From Lonicera japonica (lineage: Eukaryota > Streptophyta > Magnoliopsida > Dipsacales > Caprifoliaceae), in the NCBI GenBank assembly GCA_021464415.1, contig CM038467.1, positions 47,677,715 through 47,741,714 on the forward strand: a stretch of 64,000 nt of DNA. Direction: 5' to 3'. A program made the position numbers and the translations under genes. Shown here in pieces: positions 9,883 to 21,500 of the stretch. Numbering within the stretch: position 1 is the first letter of the stretch; each line of letters begins with the position of its first letter. The notes below the pieces were generated by a model, which was not told where the DNA came from, did no database searches, and saw nothing but the letters and a program-made list of their open reading frames with translations.

Positions 9883-12800
9883 ATGGCAAACTCTTTCAAC
9901 CCACTTTCTATTATACTCAACCAAAACAAATTGACTGGACCTAATTATATTGACTGGAAAAGGAACTTGAATATTGTGCTTACTGCTGAAGAGTACAAGT
10001 TTGTGCTCACTGAGGTTTGTCCAGAAGAACCTGGTGAGGGGGCGACCGAAGAGGAAACCCAGGCTTACCGAAAGTGGAAAAAGGCTGATGAGATGTCGCG
10101 GTGTTACATTTTGGCTTCTATGTCAAATGTACTGCAACATCAGCATGAGTCTTTAGCCACTGCCTACGACATAATGCTGAACCTCAAAGATATGTTTGGG
10201 GATCAGGATCGTGCCGCAAGGCAGGTTGCAATGAAGGACCTCATGAACACAACAATGGCTGAAGGAACCCGAGTTAGGGATCATGTTCTGAAGATGATTG
10301 GTCTTCTGAATGAACTAGAGATCCTTGGAGCTGAAATCGATGGGGAAACTCAGGTCGATATCATTCTCCAGTCGTTGCCGGATTCATTTAAGGGATTCCG
10401 ACTAAATTACAACATGAACAAGTTTAAATATTCGTTGTCGGAACTTCTTAAAGAACTCCAAGCAGCTGAGGGACTCATTGGTAAGTCAGCTAGTGCTCTG
10501 GTGGCTGAGAAAGCTTCTACTTCTAAGCCTAAAAGCAAGAAAAAGAAGAAGAAGAATAACGCACAAGCTGCAGTCCCACAAGGAGCATCAGCACGTGCAG
10601 CAGTCGCTGGACCTCAAGGAGGAGTGAAAAAGCCTGTAGGCAAATGTTTTCACTGTAAGCAGAAAGGGCACTGGAAGAAGGATTGTCCCCGTTTCCTAAA
10701 CCGCCAGAACAATGGAGGTAAATTTCATTTATTAGTTGTTGAAACTTGTTTAGCGGTCCGATCTACCAGTACCTGGTGTGTAGATTCGGGAGCCACTAAT
10801 CATGTCTGCAATACTTTGCAGGGGTTCCAGGAAACCAGGCAACTTAGGAATGGAGAAATTTATCTGCACATGGGTAATGCTACGAAGGTGGCAGCAGTTG
10901 CAGTAGGAGATGTTTATCTTCAGTTTAGTCAGGATAGGATTTTAGTAATTAAGGATTGTCTATATGTACCTTCCATTAGAAGGAATTTAATTTCTGTTTC
11001 TAGATTGGTTGAGGACAAATATTTTGTTCATTTTAATGATAAATCAGTTATTATTAGAAAAAATAAACAGTTTATTTGTTCTGGTACATTAGTGAATGAT
11101 CTTTATATAATAAATCCTAACTTGTCTACATTGCAACTATATGAATTGAATAACACTAATAGTTTACCAATTAAGAGAAAGGAACCTTCAAAGATGAATC
11201 AAACATATCTTTGGCACTTACGCCTTGGTCATATTAATCTAAAAAGAATTCAAAGACTGGTCGAAAATGGGCCATTAGGTTCATTGGAGGTGGAGGCACT
11301 TCCAGTCTGTGAATCCTGTTTAGAAGGTAAAATGACTAAGAGACCATTCTCGGCAAAAGGCTATAGGGCTAAAGAACAGTTAGAACTGGTTCATTCTGAT
11401 TTGTGTGGTCCTATAACTGTCCAGGCTAGAGGTGGCTTTGAGTATTTCATCACATTCACTGATGATTACTCAAGGTATGGATACATTTACTTAATGCGAC
11501 GAAAGTCTGAAGCCTTTGAGAAATTCAAAGTATTCAAGGCAGAAACGGAGAAGCGTCTAGGAAAATGTATCAAAACACTACGATCAGATCGTGGTGGTGA
11601 ATATCTCTTAGGAGAGTTTAGGGAATACTTGTCAGAAAATGGGATTACATCCCAGTTGTCTGCACCGGGTATGCCATAGCAGAATGGTGTAGCAGAAAGA
11701 AGGAATAGGACTCTTATGGAAATGGTAAGATCTATGATGAGTTATGCAGACCTACCTGATTCCTTTTGGGGATATGCTTTAGAAACAGCAGCATATATTC
11801 TTAACTTGGTGCCATTAAAGTCAATACCTACTACACCCATAGAATTGTGGATTGGGCGTAAGCCTAGTCTACGGCATATTCGGATATGGGGTAGTCCAGC
11901 ACACGTGCTGAAAGGTAATGCGGATAAATTGGAGTCAAGAACAGAAGTGTGTTTCTTTGTTGGATATCCTAAAGGAACCAAGGGTGGCCTATTTTATAAT
12001 CCCCGAGAACGAAAGGTTATTGTTAGCACCAATGCCAAATTCTTAGAAGAGGATTATATCATGGACTGCAAGCCCAGAAGTAGTGTTGTTCTAGAGGAAA
12101 TAAGAGGAGAAAAAGTAGGGCACAATTTGTCTGTACCTTCAGTACAAGAAGAAGCACCACAAGAGATAGATATTATTCCATTACCTCATCGTAGTGGGAG
12201 AATTATTGATGCTCGTGCACATCCTGAACGAACCACTAACACGCAGGTTCCGGAACCAGCACAGGTTCTTGAACCAACGCAAATTCCCGAACCAGCACAG
12301 CGTGTGGATAGTGAGTTGGGAAGTTCAGTACCTGCACAAGGTACACAAACACAAGTAGTGCTTCGTCGTAGTGGGAGGGTTGTACGTAAACCCGACCGTT
12401 TTATGTTCTTGGGAGAGTCTTATGACAAGGTCCCTGATGAACACGAAATGGATCCATTTAACTACAATGAAGCACTTCAAGATAAAGATGCAGAAAAATG
12501 GCAAACGGCTATGAAATCTGAAATGGAGTCCATGTACTCTAATAAAGTCTGGGATCTTGTAGAACCACCCGAAGGGATAAAACCCATCGGATGCAAGTGG
12601 GTATATAAGAGAAAGAGAGGAGCAGATGGAAGGTGGAAACCTTTAAAGCAAGGCTTGTTGCAAAAGGGTTCACTCAGAAAGAAGGAATCGATTATGATGA
12701 AACCTTTTCACCGGTTGCCATGCTAAAGTCTATTCGGATTCTCTTATCCATTGCGGCTCATCTTGATTACGAGATTTGGCAAATGGATGTCAAGACAGCT

Positions 12801-14008
12801 TTCCTTAATGGAAGTCTTGATGAAAGCATCTATATGATGCAGCCAGATGGATTCATAGCAAAGGGCCAAGAGCACATGTTGTGCAAGCTTAAGAAGTCTA
12901 TTTATGGGCTTAAGCAAGCGTCTAGATCTTGGAACATCCGTTTTGATCAGGCAATCAAGTCTTTTGGTTTTAATCAATGTCCGGATGAGTCTTGTGTGTA
13001 CAAAAGGTGCAACGGAAACGCAGTGGTATTTTTGGTATTGTACGTAGATGATATCTTACTTATTGGGAACGATATGGGGTTATTATCTTCAGTGAGGGTA
13101 TGGTTATCAAGTCAATTCGATATGAAGGACTGGGAGAAGCTAGTCACATCCTTGGTATTAAGCTTATGCGAGATCGGAAAAATAGGATGTTGGGCTTGTC
13201 ACAAGCTACTTATATTGATACAATTCTTTCCAGATTTAGTATGCAGGATTCCAAGAAAGGGTTTCTCCTTTCAGGCATGGAATCACTCTATCCAAGGATC
13301 AGTGTCCTAAGACCTGATGAGATAGAGAAAATGAAGGCAGTTCCTTATGCCTCGGCAGTAGGAAGCCTAATGTATGCTATGCTGTGTACTAGACCAGACA
13401 TCTGCTTTCCTGTTGGCATGGTTAGCAGATATCAGTCTAATCCAGGGCAAGAACACTGGACTGCGGTAAAACATATACTCAAGTACCTTAAAAGGACTCG
13501 AGATCTTATGTTGGTTTACCAGGCAGATAGTCTAGTGCCCATTGGGTACACAGACTCAGATTTTCAGTCAGATAGGGATTCTAGAAAGTCAACTTCAGGA
13601 TATGTGTTTACTCTAGGAGGTGGGGCCATTAGTTGGAGGAGTATTAAGCAGTCTTGTATTGCTGACTCCCCCATGGAAGCTGAATATGTGGCTGCTTCAG
13701 AAGCGGCTAAAGAGGCAGTTTGGCTCAGGAACTTTCTTATGGATCTAGATGTGGTACCTTCAGTGCATTCAGCTATTACACTTTATTGTGATAATAGTGG
13801 AGCAGTTGCAAATTCAAAGGAGCCACGGACTCATAAGAAGGAAAAACATATAGAGCGCAAGTATCATCTAATCAGAGATATTGTGCAGAGAGGTGATGTC
13901 ATAGTGACTAAGATTGCATCAGGAGACAACCTAGCTGATCCTTTTACGAAGAGCTTACCGGCCAAGACTTTTGATAGTCACGTTGAAGGAATGGGGGGAG
14001 GTGCATAG
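9883..14008 (+). pseudogene. Copia gag-pol polyprotein, broken by one stop and two frameshifts
   Basis: The reading starts MANSFNPLSIILNQNKLTGP, typical of copia gag. The zinc knuckle is CFHCKQKGHWKKDC (about residues 254-267), followed by protease CVDSGATNHVC, the integrase HHCC region (HLRLGHIN..CESCLEGK) and the integrase core (HSDLCGPI, FTDDYSRYG, LRSDRGGEY). The first frame stops at TAG 11677-11679, within the integrase. The same frame then resumes to about 12630, where one base is lost at the start of the reverse transcriptase. RT continues in a second frame ([43 protein letters not shown]) to about 13128, where another base is lost. RNase H (GYTDSDFQSDRDSRKSTSGY, MEAEYVAASEA, LYCDNSGA) runs to 14008. 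Catalytic boxes are visible, but the protein cannot be made whole from this copy. Confidence 0.93.
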
Positions 14009-14025
14009 CTGCATGCTTTGAGTCT

Positions 14026-14036
14026 AAGTGGGAGAT
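14026..14036 (+). other. Copia polypurine tract
   Basis: AAGTGGGAGAT directly precedes the 3' LTR TGTTAGAG, the usual plus-strand primer position and sequence in plant copia elements. Confidence 0.85.
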
Positions 14037-14735
14037 TGTTAGAGTGATATACTAAAAGCCATGATTTTATTATTATTGGTATGTTATATAGACTCGGGTA
14101 TTTTTTTAGATATTTTTGAGAATCTTTATGGGCAATGGTTACATGATATTATTTATTTAAATATTGTGCATGTGTGTGTCTTTTATTCCATATAGTAGAT
14201 GATTTGGGTGTAGAGTATAGCTTACACACAGAGGATCATATCATCGTTTCTTGTGAAATATAAGTTTATTGGTTCACGATCTTAGATGGAATTGGACAAC
14301 CATCGGTAGGATTGTAGCACAAGTTTTAGTAGTTTATCTTGACTACAGGAAATGGTTTAGTTTAACTCGTTGTGCTAGTACACTTTATGTGTATTGAACA
14401 GGACCAGTTTGGGTTAATTGTTTTTATACTGACTATATAAAACAATTAAAATCCCATGTTATTATGATTACTTATGCTCTTAATCTTGAAATAATTAATA
14501 GACATATATATGTAGTGTTTGTTGTTTTGACTCATTAAAAGTGAGATTCATTTATGGATCAATAATCTTCGTGAATTGGATGGCGACACTATATGTATGA
14601 TGAATATTAATTATTGACGGAATCCGCGTCCCGGTATAGGGATTGATGATAACCCCTTAAGAAGCTTATAAGTTTTGATCATGTCAAACCCTGCAGGTGG
14701 ATTATTTAATCCGACATGTCAAATAAGTTAAGTGA
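14037..14735 (+). repeat. Copia 3' LTR (partial, stops at gap)
   Basis: Matches 7116-7820 of the 5' LTR with small differences, for example ACTCGGGTATTTTTTTAG against ACTCGGTTTTGCTATTTTAA. The last base before the Ns corresponds to about the middle of the 1.3-kb LTR. Confidence 0.9.
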
Positions 14736-14835
14736 NNNNNNNNNNNNNNNNNNNNNNNNNNNNNNNNNNNNNNNNNNNNNNNNNNNNNNNNNNNNNNNNN
14801 NNNNNNNNNNNNNNNNNNNNNNNNNNNNNNNNNNN
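14736..14835. other. Assembly gap of 100 Ns
   Basis: Exactly 100 Ns, a common placeholder for a gap of unknown length. The missing half of the copia 3' LTR and the rest of the outer element should be here. Sequence resuming at 14836 does not match either. Confidence 0.99.
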
Positions 14836-15060
14836 TCAAATAAATTAAACCATTCCAGTATTATAAATTGGATTCGGTTTAACCAAGGTAAGTGCTAATT
14901 TATCAAAGTTTATTCTCAATATTAGAAAATTCAACATTATCAGAGTTCTTTACAAAAGAATTTGGAACATATTTAGATCTAGAAGTACTTATAGATAACA
15001 TGATAAAACAAGTAAATAAAAGTAGACAATAATTCTAGCAAGTCTGTCAATGGTTAAAAT

Positions 15061-16534
15061 TGGTAGAGATATAATTACAGGATCGTTTGATATTGCATAT
15101 AGATCGAACCAAATACGTTTGAAAAACTTTATAAGAAGAAATGGATTCCGTCTTTGTGGATCATGTAGATGATCTATATGAGGTGACTAGGGTTTGATAG
15201 CATTAAATTGCAATCTTGTTAGATTTCTTCAAATCTCGCTGGGTTATGAAAATCCATTTTTTTCGCTATAGAAACTACTTCTAATCATCCTTAGTTTTTG
15301 CGTAATTAATGTAACTTTGCGTTCCAAATTACATATCCAAAAATCAGCCCGATCCAATAGTGCGATCAAAAGTTACGATTGATTTATGACTATAGTACCG
15401 AAAACTTAAAGATCTTATATCGCATTCCTTCTGCCATCAAATCTTGCACCGATTGTGGGCTATACGATATCACCAAGATTTTCTCCTCTCTCTTAATGGC
15501 ACAAACCCTAATTCATGTGAATTGATGTTACTATGAGAAGAGACAAGGCCAGCGTATATATAAGGTTATGATAGGGACCTTAAAGAGAAATAAGTGTTCC
15601 GACTTCCTATGAAAATTTTGAATCCTAATTTCATTATGAATTAATTCATTCCATAAATTATAATTCACACCATTAAAGAATTATAATTGCATTCCCGTTC
15701 TTATTTCAAAATTATATTTCGAGCTCCTTGTTATTAAATACTTATTATTCTTCTCGCGATAAGATTACAAATAACTGTCATTTAAATTAAATTACTGACA
15801 AATATATTTAAATGGCTTCTTAATCCTTGAGCCTACCACTTAACTTATTTGACATGTCGGATTAACATAATTCACTTACAGAGTTTGACATGATCAAAAC
15901 TTATAAACTTCTCAAAAGGGTTATCATTTATCCCTATACCAAGATTTGAATTCCGTCAATAACTAATATTCATCATACATATAGTGTCATCATCTAATTC
16001 ATGAAGATTATTGATCCACAAGTGAATCTCATTCTTAATGAGTCAAAACAATAAACAGTACATATATATGTCTACTAATTCTTTTAAGATTGAGACCATA
16101 AGTAATCATAATAACCATGGGATTTTAAATTGTTTTATATAGTTAGTATAAAAACAATTAACCCAAAATGATCTTGTTCAATACACACAAAGTGTACTAC
16201 CACAACCAATTAAAACTATACCGTTTTCTATAGTCAAAATAAACTAGTAAAACTTGTACTACAATCTGACCGATGGGTGTCCAATTCCATCTAAAACCAT
16301 GAACCATTAAACTTATATTCCACAAGAACCGATAATATTATCTTCTGTGTGTAAGCTATACTATGCATACCAAATTATCTACTATATGGAATAAAAGACA
16401 CACATGTGCAATATTTAAATACAAAATATAATGCAACCATTGCTCATAAAGATTCTTATTAAAATAGCAAAAACGAGTTTATAACATATTTTAACCAATA
16501 AGAAAATTATGACTTTTAGTATATCACTCTAATA
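15061..16534 (-). repeat. Inverted, diverged solo LTR of the same copia family
   Basis: On the minus strand it reads from CTTTTAGTATATCACTCTAA (16513-16532, complement of the LTR start) back to TACAGGATCGTTTGATATTG near 15077, the complement of the LTR end. Most of 15410-16532 is a clear reverse complement of 7116-8250. A block at about 15160-15400 is absent from the intact LTR but resembles 32340-32510. No gag-pol or primer site flanks it, so a solo LTR is likely. A possible target duplication is AAAAT (15056-15060) against AAAAC (16535-16539), one mismatch. Confidence 0.75.
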
Positions 16535-16539
16535 AAAAC

Positions 16540-17549
16540 GGATTAAACGAGAATCCAAGGATGCAAAATACCTTTGCTTAGTGGTAGGTTTCAAACTAGC
16601 ATTAGTTACCGTAAAATATAATTATTTTTTTGGTGAAATTGACAAAATTTCATGGTCTTGTTGGCATGAGGGGCCAATTGGTCTGGTTGGCAACAAATAA
16701 TTATGACTTGTGGTTGGTAAAGCAGCTGTAATTGGAGAATTTTGAAGGGGTAAATTGAAAAAAAAAAGAAAAAGAAAAAGTCAATTGATAGGCAACTAAA
16801 ATGCTATTTTTTCTTGAGAACTTGCCATATGTCAATAATAAATGAGCGTTATTTATCTTATATATTTCACCTATTCTCTTAATAATGTCTTTTCAAATTT
16901 CTCGTGTAATTATTTATTCATTTATTAGCATAGTGTCCTGTTTTACCGCACTTTCTACAAATAATCTGACTCATGTCAGTGGATTTCCTTTTAAGAAGTC
17001 TCTTAGTTTTACTAGTCCTAGGGATTTTATTAGAAGATGAAAGTATATAGCTCTATGAGTGTTTTTTTTATAGTCTTTTTATGAGTATATTTTCATTTAG
17101 GTTCTCTAAACTTCTTAGTCCTAGTATAAGGAATACTTAAATCATAAGCGAATTGATCACAAAATTCTTCAATTAATTTGCTAATCACAATATATAACAT
17201 ATATATTGAAGATTTATATAATTCATTTAAATATATAATTGAAAATAGTTTTTTTTTGACAAAATAATAGAAAATAGTTGAAACAAATATATATTGAAAA
17301 TAGTTGAACCATATAACATATATATTTGTAATCATAAAATTGAAAAGAATATATATTAAATAACATCATTTTCCCTAAAATAAATTAATATTATGAAAAG
17401 TATCCTTACTGTAAAACCAAATTATGAAATTAGCCCTGCTTTCCTTTATTAAACATGATTTCATCCTTAAAGGCATAAAACATTACGGAGCGAGAATCTA
17501 GAGCCCATTATCTCTTTTATATAACCACAGTTTGAATATATTTTTATAA
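16540..17549. other. Non-coding stretch with a segment duplicated at 32.75 kb
   Basis: AT-rich with no supported gene. Bases 17355-17515 (AAATTAATATTATGAAAAGT, then AACATTACGGAGCGA) recur at 32752-32895, so part of the 5' flank of the first kinase gene was copied. Confidence 0.5.
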
Positions 17550-17976
17550 GACCATCTGTACTGCGTAGGCTAAAAAGCCAAATATGCATTTGCAGATGGT
17601 CCATCGCGCATGCCAAAAATGTATATTAAGTTAAAAAAAAGGTAAAGGCAAGTTAAATTTAGAGGCCGACAAAATTTTAGCTCGCACGACAGATGATCTA
17701 TCGGAGGAAACAAATTACACTTCCACGACATATCATATGTCGTGGGTAAATATTTATGCCCTCCCACGACATATGATATGTCGTGAGAATGTACACTTTT
17801 TTGTTTGGGGTGTTGCACGACACTTGATGTGTCGTTTAATACATTTTTTTTCTCTCCTGATACATGATGTATCGTGGGAGGCTTTTTTACACTTTTTCCG
17901 CTGCATTTTATTCTCAATTGGTAGGCTAAATAAACGCTTTTAACCTACACTTTTAACTTAAGCATTGCAGATGGTC
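17550..17976. mobile_element. Harbinger-like MITE containing a palindrome array
   Basis: The ends are inverted: GACCATCTGTACTGC at 17550 and GCATTGCAGATGGTC ending 17976. They are flanked by TAA at 17547-17549 and 17977-17979, the TWA target duplication of PIF/Harbinger elements. At 427 bp with no transposase, it is non-autonomous. The left end also holds an internal copy GCAGATGGTCC (17591). An ORF crossing it on the minus strand is explained by the repeats. Confidence 0.65.
17687..17873. repeat. Array of five quasi-palindromes with CGACA..TGTCG arms
   Basis: Units: 17687-17703 (CGACAGAT/G/ATCTATCG), 17723-17745 (CCACGACATAT/C/ATATGTCGTGG), 17765-17785 (CACGACATAT/G/ATATGTCGTG), 17817-17835 (ACGACAC/TTGAT/GTGTCGT) and 17859-17873 (GATACAT/G/ATGTATC). 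Spacing is 36-52 bp. The second and third have perfect arms round a single central base, so each could form a tight hairpin in single strand. Confidence 0.85.
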
Positions 17977-18212
17977 TAAGATGTATAATTTGAACTTTAA
18001 ATTTGAATTAATCTAATTAATTTAGTAATGTTAATGAAAAAACAAGTATAGTTTACTTATCAAATTCAAAATTCAAAAATCCCACTCAGTACAAAAATCC
18101 TTAAATTTAGCAAACTTTACAACTTTCTAAAATCAAAATATGGGCGTAATAGTCACTTTGATATGATTTTTAATCTTGAAATTATTTAATTAACGACAAC
18201 CTACCGTGAAAA

Positions 18213-18382
18213 GGTCAACATAGGGAGGTGTCCTTAATTTTCAAAACTAGGAAATCCTAACCCCTATTATGTTTTAAAAGTAGAAGTAAAATCCTAATTT
18301 TCTATTGTAAACGTATTTTGTGGAATATTATCATGCAACAAGTCTTTTAGGAAATTAGTGGAGCATAGATAAGCTGAGTCAA
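18213..18382. promoter_or_regulatory. Possible W-boxes upstream of the first receptor kinase
   Basis: GGTCAA at 18213-18218 and AGTCAA at 18377-18382 are reverse-strand TTGACC and TTGACT, the core bound by WRKY factors in defence gene promoters. They lie about 200-365 bases upstream of the ATG. The motif is short and common, so this is only suggestive. Confidence 0.2.
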
Positions 18383-18577
18383 CCACAAGTCCACGCCTAG
18401 CAAGTTTATTAGCTTTATTGGGCTATTGTCTACCATATGCAACTAGTGGAGCAATTTCCACGCAGACGATTTTGATAGAAGACAATTAATCCTAGTCCCA
18501 CCATAAGAAAGAATACGCGCACTATTTCTTTGAAAAGTCATTAATTATGAGATAGATGATCTCTTACAATAAACAGT

Positions 18578-21500
18578 ATGAGAGGGCCGTTCATAATGGC
18601 ACACATCCTATTTCTTTTGTTGTTCTTTGTTTTGTTTCTAAGGCTTGGATGTGGCCAAGATGAGTGCACCGCCATTTCTCGGTGCAAGGAAAATGGTCCA
18701 GCCATCAGATTCCCTTTCCGGCTGAAAAATCACCAGCCAGAACACTGCGGCTATCCTGGGTTCGAGCTGTACTGTGACAAGGCTAACGAAACATTCCTCA
18801 AGCTGTCATTCTCAGTGAGTCTACTAGTCAAGAAAATCGATTATGAAAATCAGGAGATGCAGGTATATGACCCTGTTGGCTGTCTTATAAGACGGCTCCT
18901 CAAACTCAATTTGTCAGCCACGTCTTTCCAGTTTATCAGGAAAGATTACTCTTTGTTGGACTTTTCCTTGTACAATTGTTCTGCACCAGAAAGAGATATT
19001 TATACACGGGTTCCTTGCCTTGATGTCCCGGGCTACAATGTTTATGCCATTTATTCCGGGCGTGACATCGACTTTGCTCCTCTGACATTTTGCAGCAAGA
19101 TCCATGACATTGCATCAGTTCCATCGTATATATTTTACCCAGAAAGTGATTTTCATTTCTTGAGTTGGGCCAGACCATCTTGCAGCCAGTGCGAAGCTGA
19201 TAACATGATTTGTGGCTTCAAGAATTACTCTAGCTTGAATAATTACACTACAGAGCCAGAAACTGGATGTTCTCCCAAACCCAAGAGACCCAAAGGTATT
19301 TCAGTTTTATTAGCTTTTTTCATCAACCTTTGTTCTACCAAAGGTTGAGTGTTTAACCAATTTGATACCTTACCTATTAAGAATTTTTAATTTGGCATCT
19401 AAACTAATTATTTTTATTTTTTGGCAAATTGACACTTAAATAATTTGTGTCAAATTTGACACCCCTGCCACACACAGCTAACAAATCTAATAGAGAAGAT
19501 ACCAAAATGACACACTTTTCACTCAATTTTTATTTCCCACCAATTTTATTAAACATCTTTGTGGGCCAAAACTCTTTAATGAGATGTCCAAATTACTCAC
19601 TGCTTGAACCATTAGTTATAACACGTATCCCTCTATAACTTTTATGTTTTAGCCGAATCACGCATTTCGAGGATCTAATCAGTAGCTAAAGTTAGTAGTT
19701 TACATGGATTAAAACAGTGGCACTTGCATATGCAAATCCCCAAGTTCAGTATCTAATTAAACCCTCGAGATGCGTGATACAAAATGCTGCCAAGATACGA
19801 AAGTTGGTTAATAAAAATGAAGGCAAATGAAAGTTGAGTGAAAAATGTCATTTTAGCACCTTTTCCATTAGTTTTATTAAATGAATGTGATAGTCTCGCA
19901 GAGGTGTCAAATTGACTTAAACTAATAGTAAATATCAATTTGTAAAAATAAAAATAGTTTAAGCAACACATTGAAATATATTTAAGGTGTCAAATTTATT
20001 AAATTCTCACTAAAAGTTCTCAACAGAACAAGATTTGTCTTGCAATTTAAAAGTGGAAATGCGTAGAAAGACACTCCTAAAGAATTTTTTTTCTTTTTTC
20101 TTTTTTTTTCAGAAAAATCTAGTAAATAATTTTTTTCTGAAAAATAAGATATGTATTTTAATCTTATTAGAGTAAACTCCCTATTTATCAACTACGTTTT
20201 AAAATGAGGATTTTGATTTAAATTGTGTTTTGTGCGAGCTTAACTTTGTACAAAATTTTATTTTGTGCAAACTTAACTTAACAATCCAAAAAATTTAATG
20301 TGAATTTGTTTGAGTAAATAGCCCAAATAGCCACTAAATTTTCAATCTAGTACCATTTTAGCTATTGAACTTTAAAACGAACTACTTTGGTCATCTAACT
20401 TTGGAGTGAGTACCACTTTGACCATTCTATCCAATTTGGCTATTAAATTTAATATATTTGCGTAGTACATGACTTCATGTAAGATCATTTTAGGTCTTAT
20501 TGCAACAAAATGGCCTTTTTTCTGATTATTTTTGCTAAAATGAAACACACATATTGTATAAAACATATCAATATTTTCAACAAACTTCACAAATTGGGCT
20601 ATTTTATAACCAAAATAATCAAAATACGCTTAAATAAAGTCATGTACCTTGCACATCGTTTCATTTCATTCAATTTAACAGTCAAATAAAAAGGAATGAC
20701 CAAAGTGGCACTCACTCCAAAGTAGATGGCCAAAGTAGTTTGTTTCAGAGTTTGATGGCCAAAGTGAGATTGGATAGAAAGTTTAGTGGCCATTTGAGCT
20801 GTTTACTCAATTTGTTTTGCATGACGTGCATGTGTTGATGGTAGAATTATAAAGTAATGTCAAATAAACTTCACTACATAATAATATATATTTTAATTGT
20901 AAGAGTGTAAATGAGATGGGTTGATTTTTAGTAAAACTGTTTCGCACTTTTATCAATTGGTTACAAAGATATCTTAAAGCATCTCCAATGGTTGATATAT
21001 TTTTTTGTGTAAAATCCCGTGTAGGGAAGTTTTACACATAAATTATACACATATCTATTTTCTGCTCCAATGGTGTTCATGTGTAAAATTTGAACGGATC
21101 AATGAAAATTACACAAATGAAATGCATCATTATATATAATGTTCAATAGTTTTATATGAAAGTTTTGCATACATAATATCATAATCACAATGTATCTTAT
21201 TTTGTTACTCTTGATGAGCAGATTTCAAATATATAAATTATATTAAAAACTAATTTTTAGTTATATCATTTTAAATTTTTTTGTAAAAAATTAAGGAGAA
21301 AGAAAGATGATATGGATGCTTAAATTGGGTTTGTATTACACAAACCTTTTAAATTTTTTTATAAAACATGTAAATTTTACACAAACAAAAATTATACAAG
21401 ACAGTTGGAGATGCTCTTATATACTAACTATAACATAAAATGTACCACAATTAATTAGACATTAAATCTAACTCTATTTAGCATTTTTAGTTGAATTTAA

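Larger units (their letters stand above)
7116..14735 (+). mobile_element. Ty1/copia LTR retrotransposon, 3' LTR truncated at the assembly gap
   Basis: The element has a 5' LTR (7116-8417), primer-binding site, leader, gag-pol, polypurine tract and a 3' LTR starting at 14037. Both LTRs open TGTTAGAGTGATATAC and differ by few substitutions and short indels by eye, so the insertion is not old. It sits inside the right LTR-like repeat of the outer element. The candidate left target duplication is CTTTG (7111-7115); its partner would lie in or beyond the gap. Order PR-INT-RT-RH in one frame is the copia arrangement. gag-pol is broken, so this copy could move only with help in trans. Confidence 0.95.

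Noticed and set aside
14716..14898. ORF spanning the run of Ns
   Set aside because: The middle is unknown sequence; the frame has no meaning.
17570..17917. 115-codon minus-strand ORF
   Set aside because: It spans the quasi-palindrome array of a MITE; composition and context explain it without a gene.
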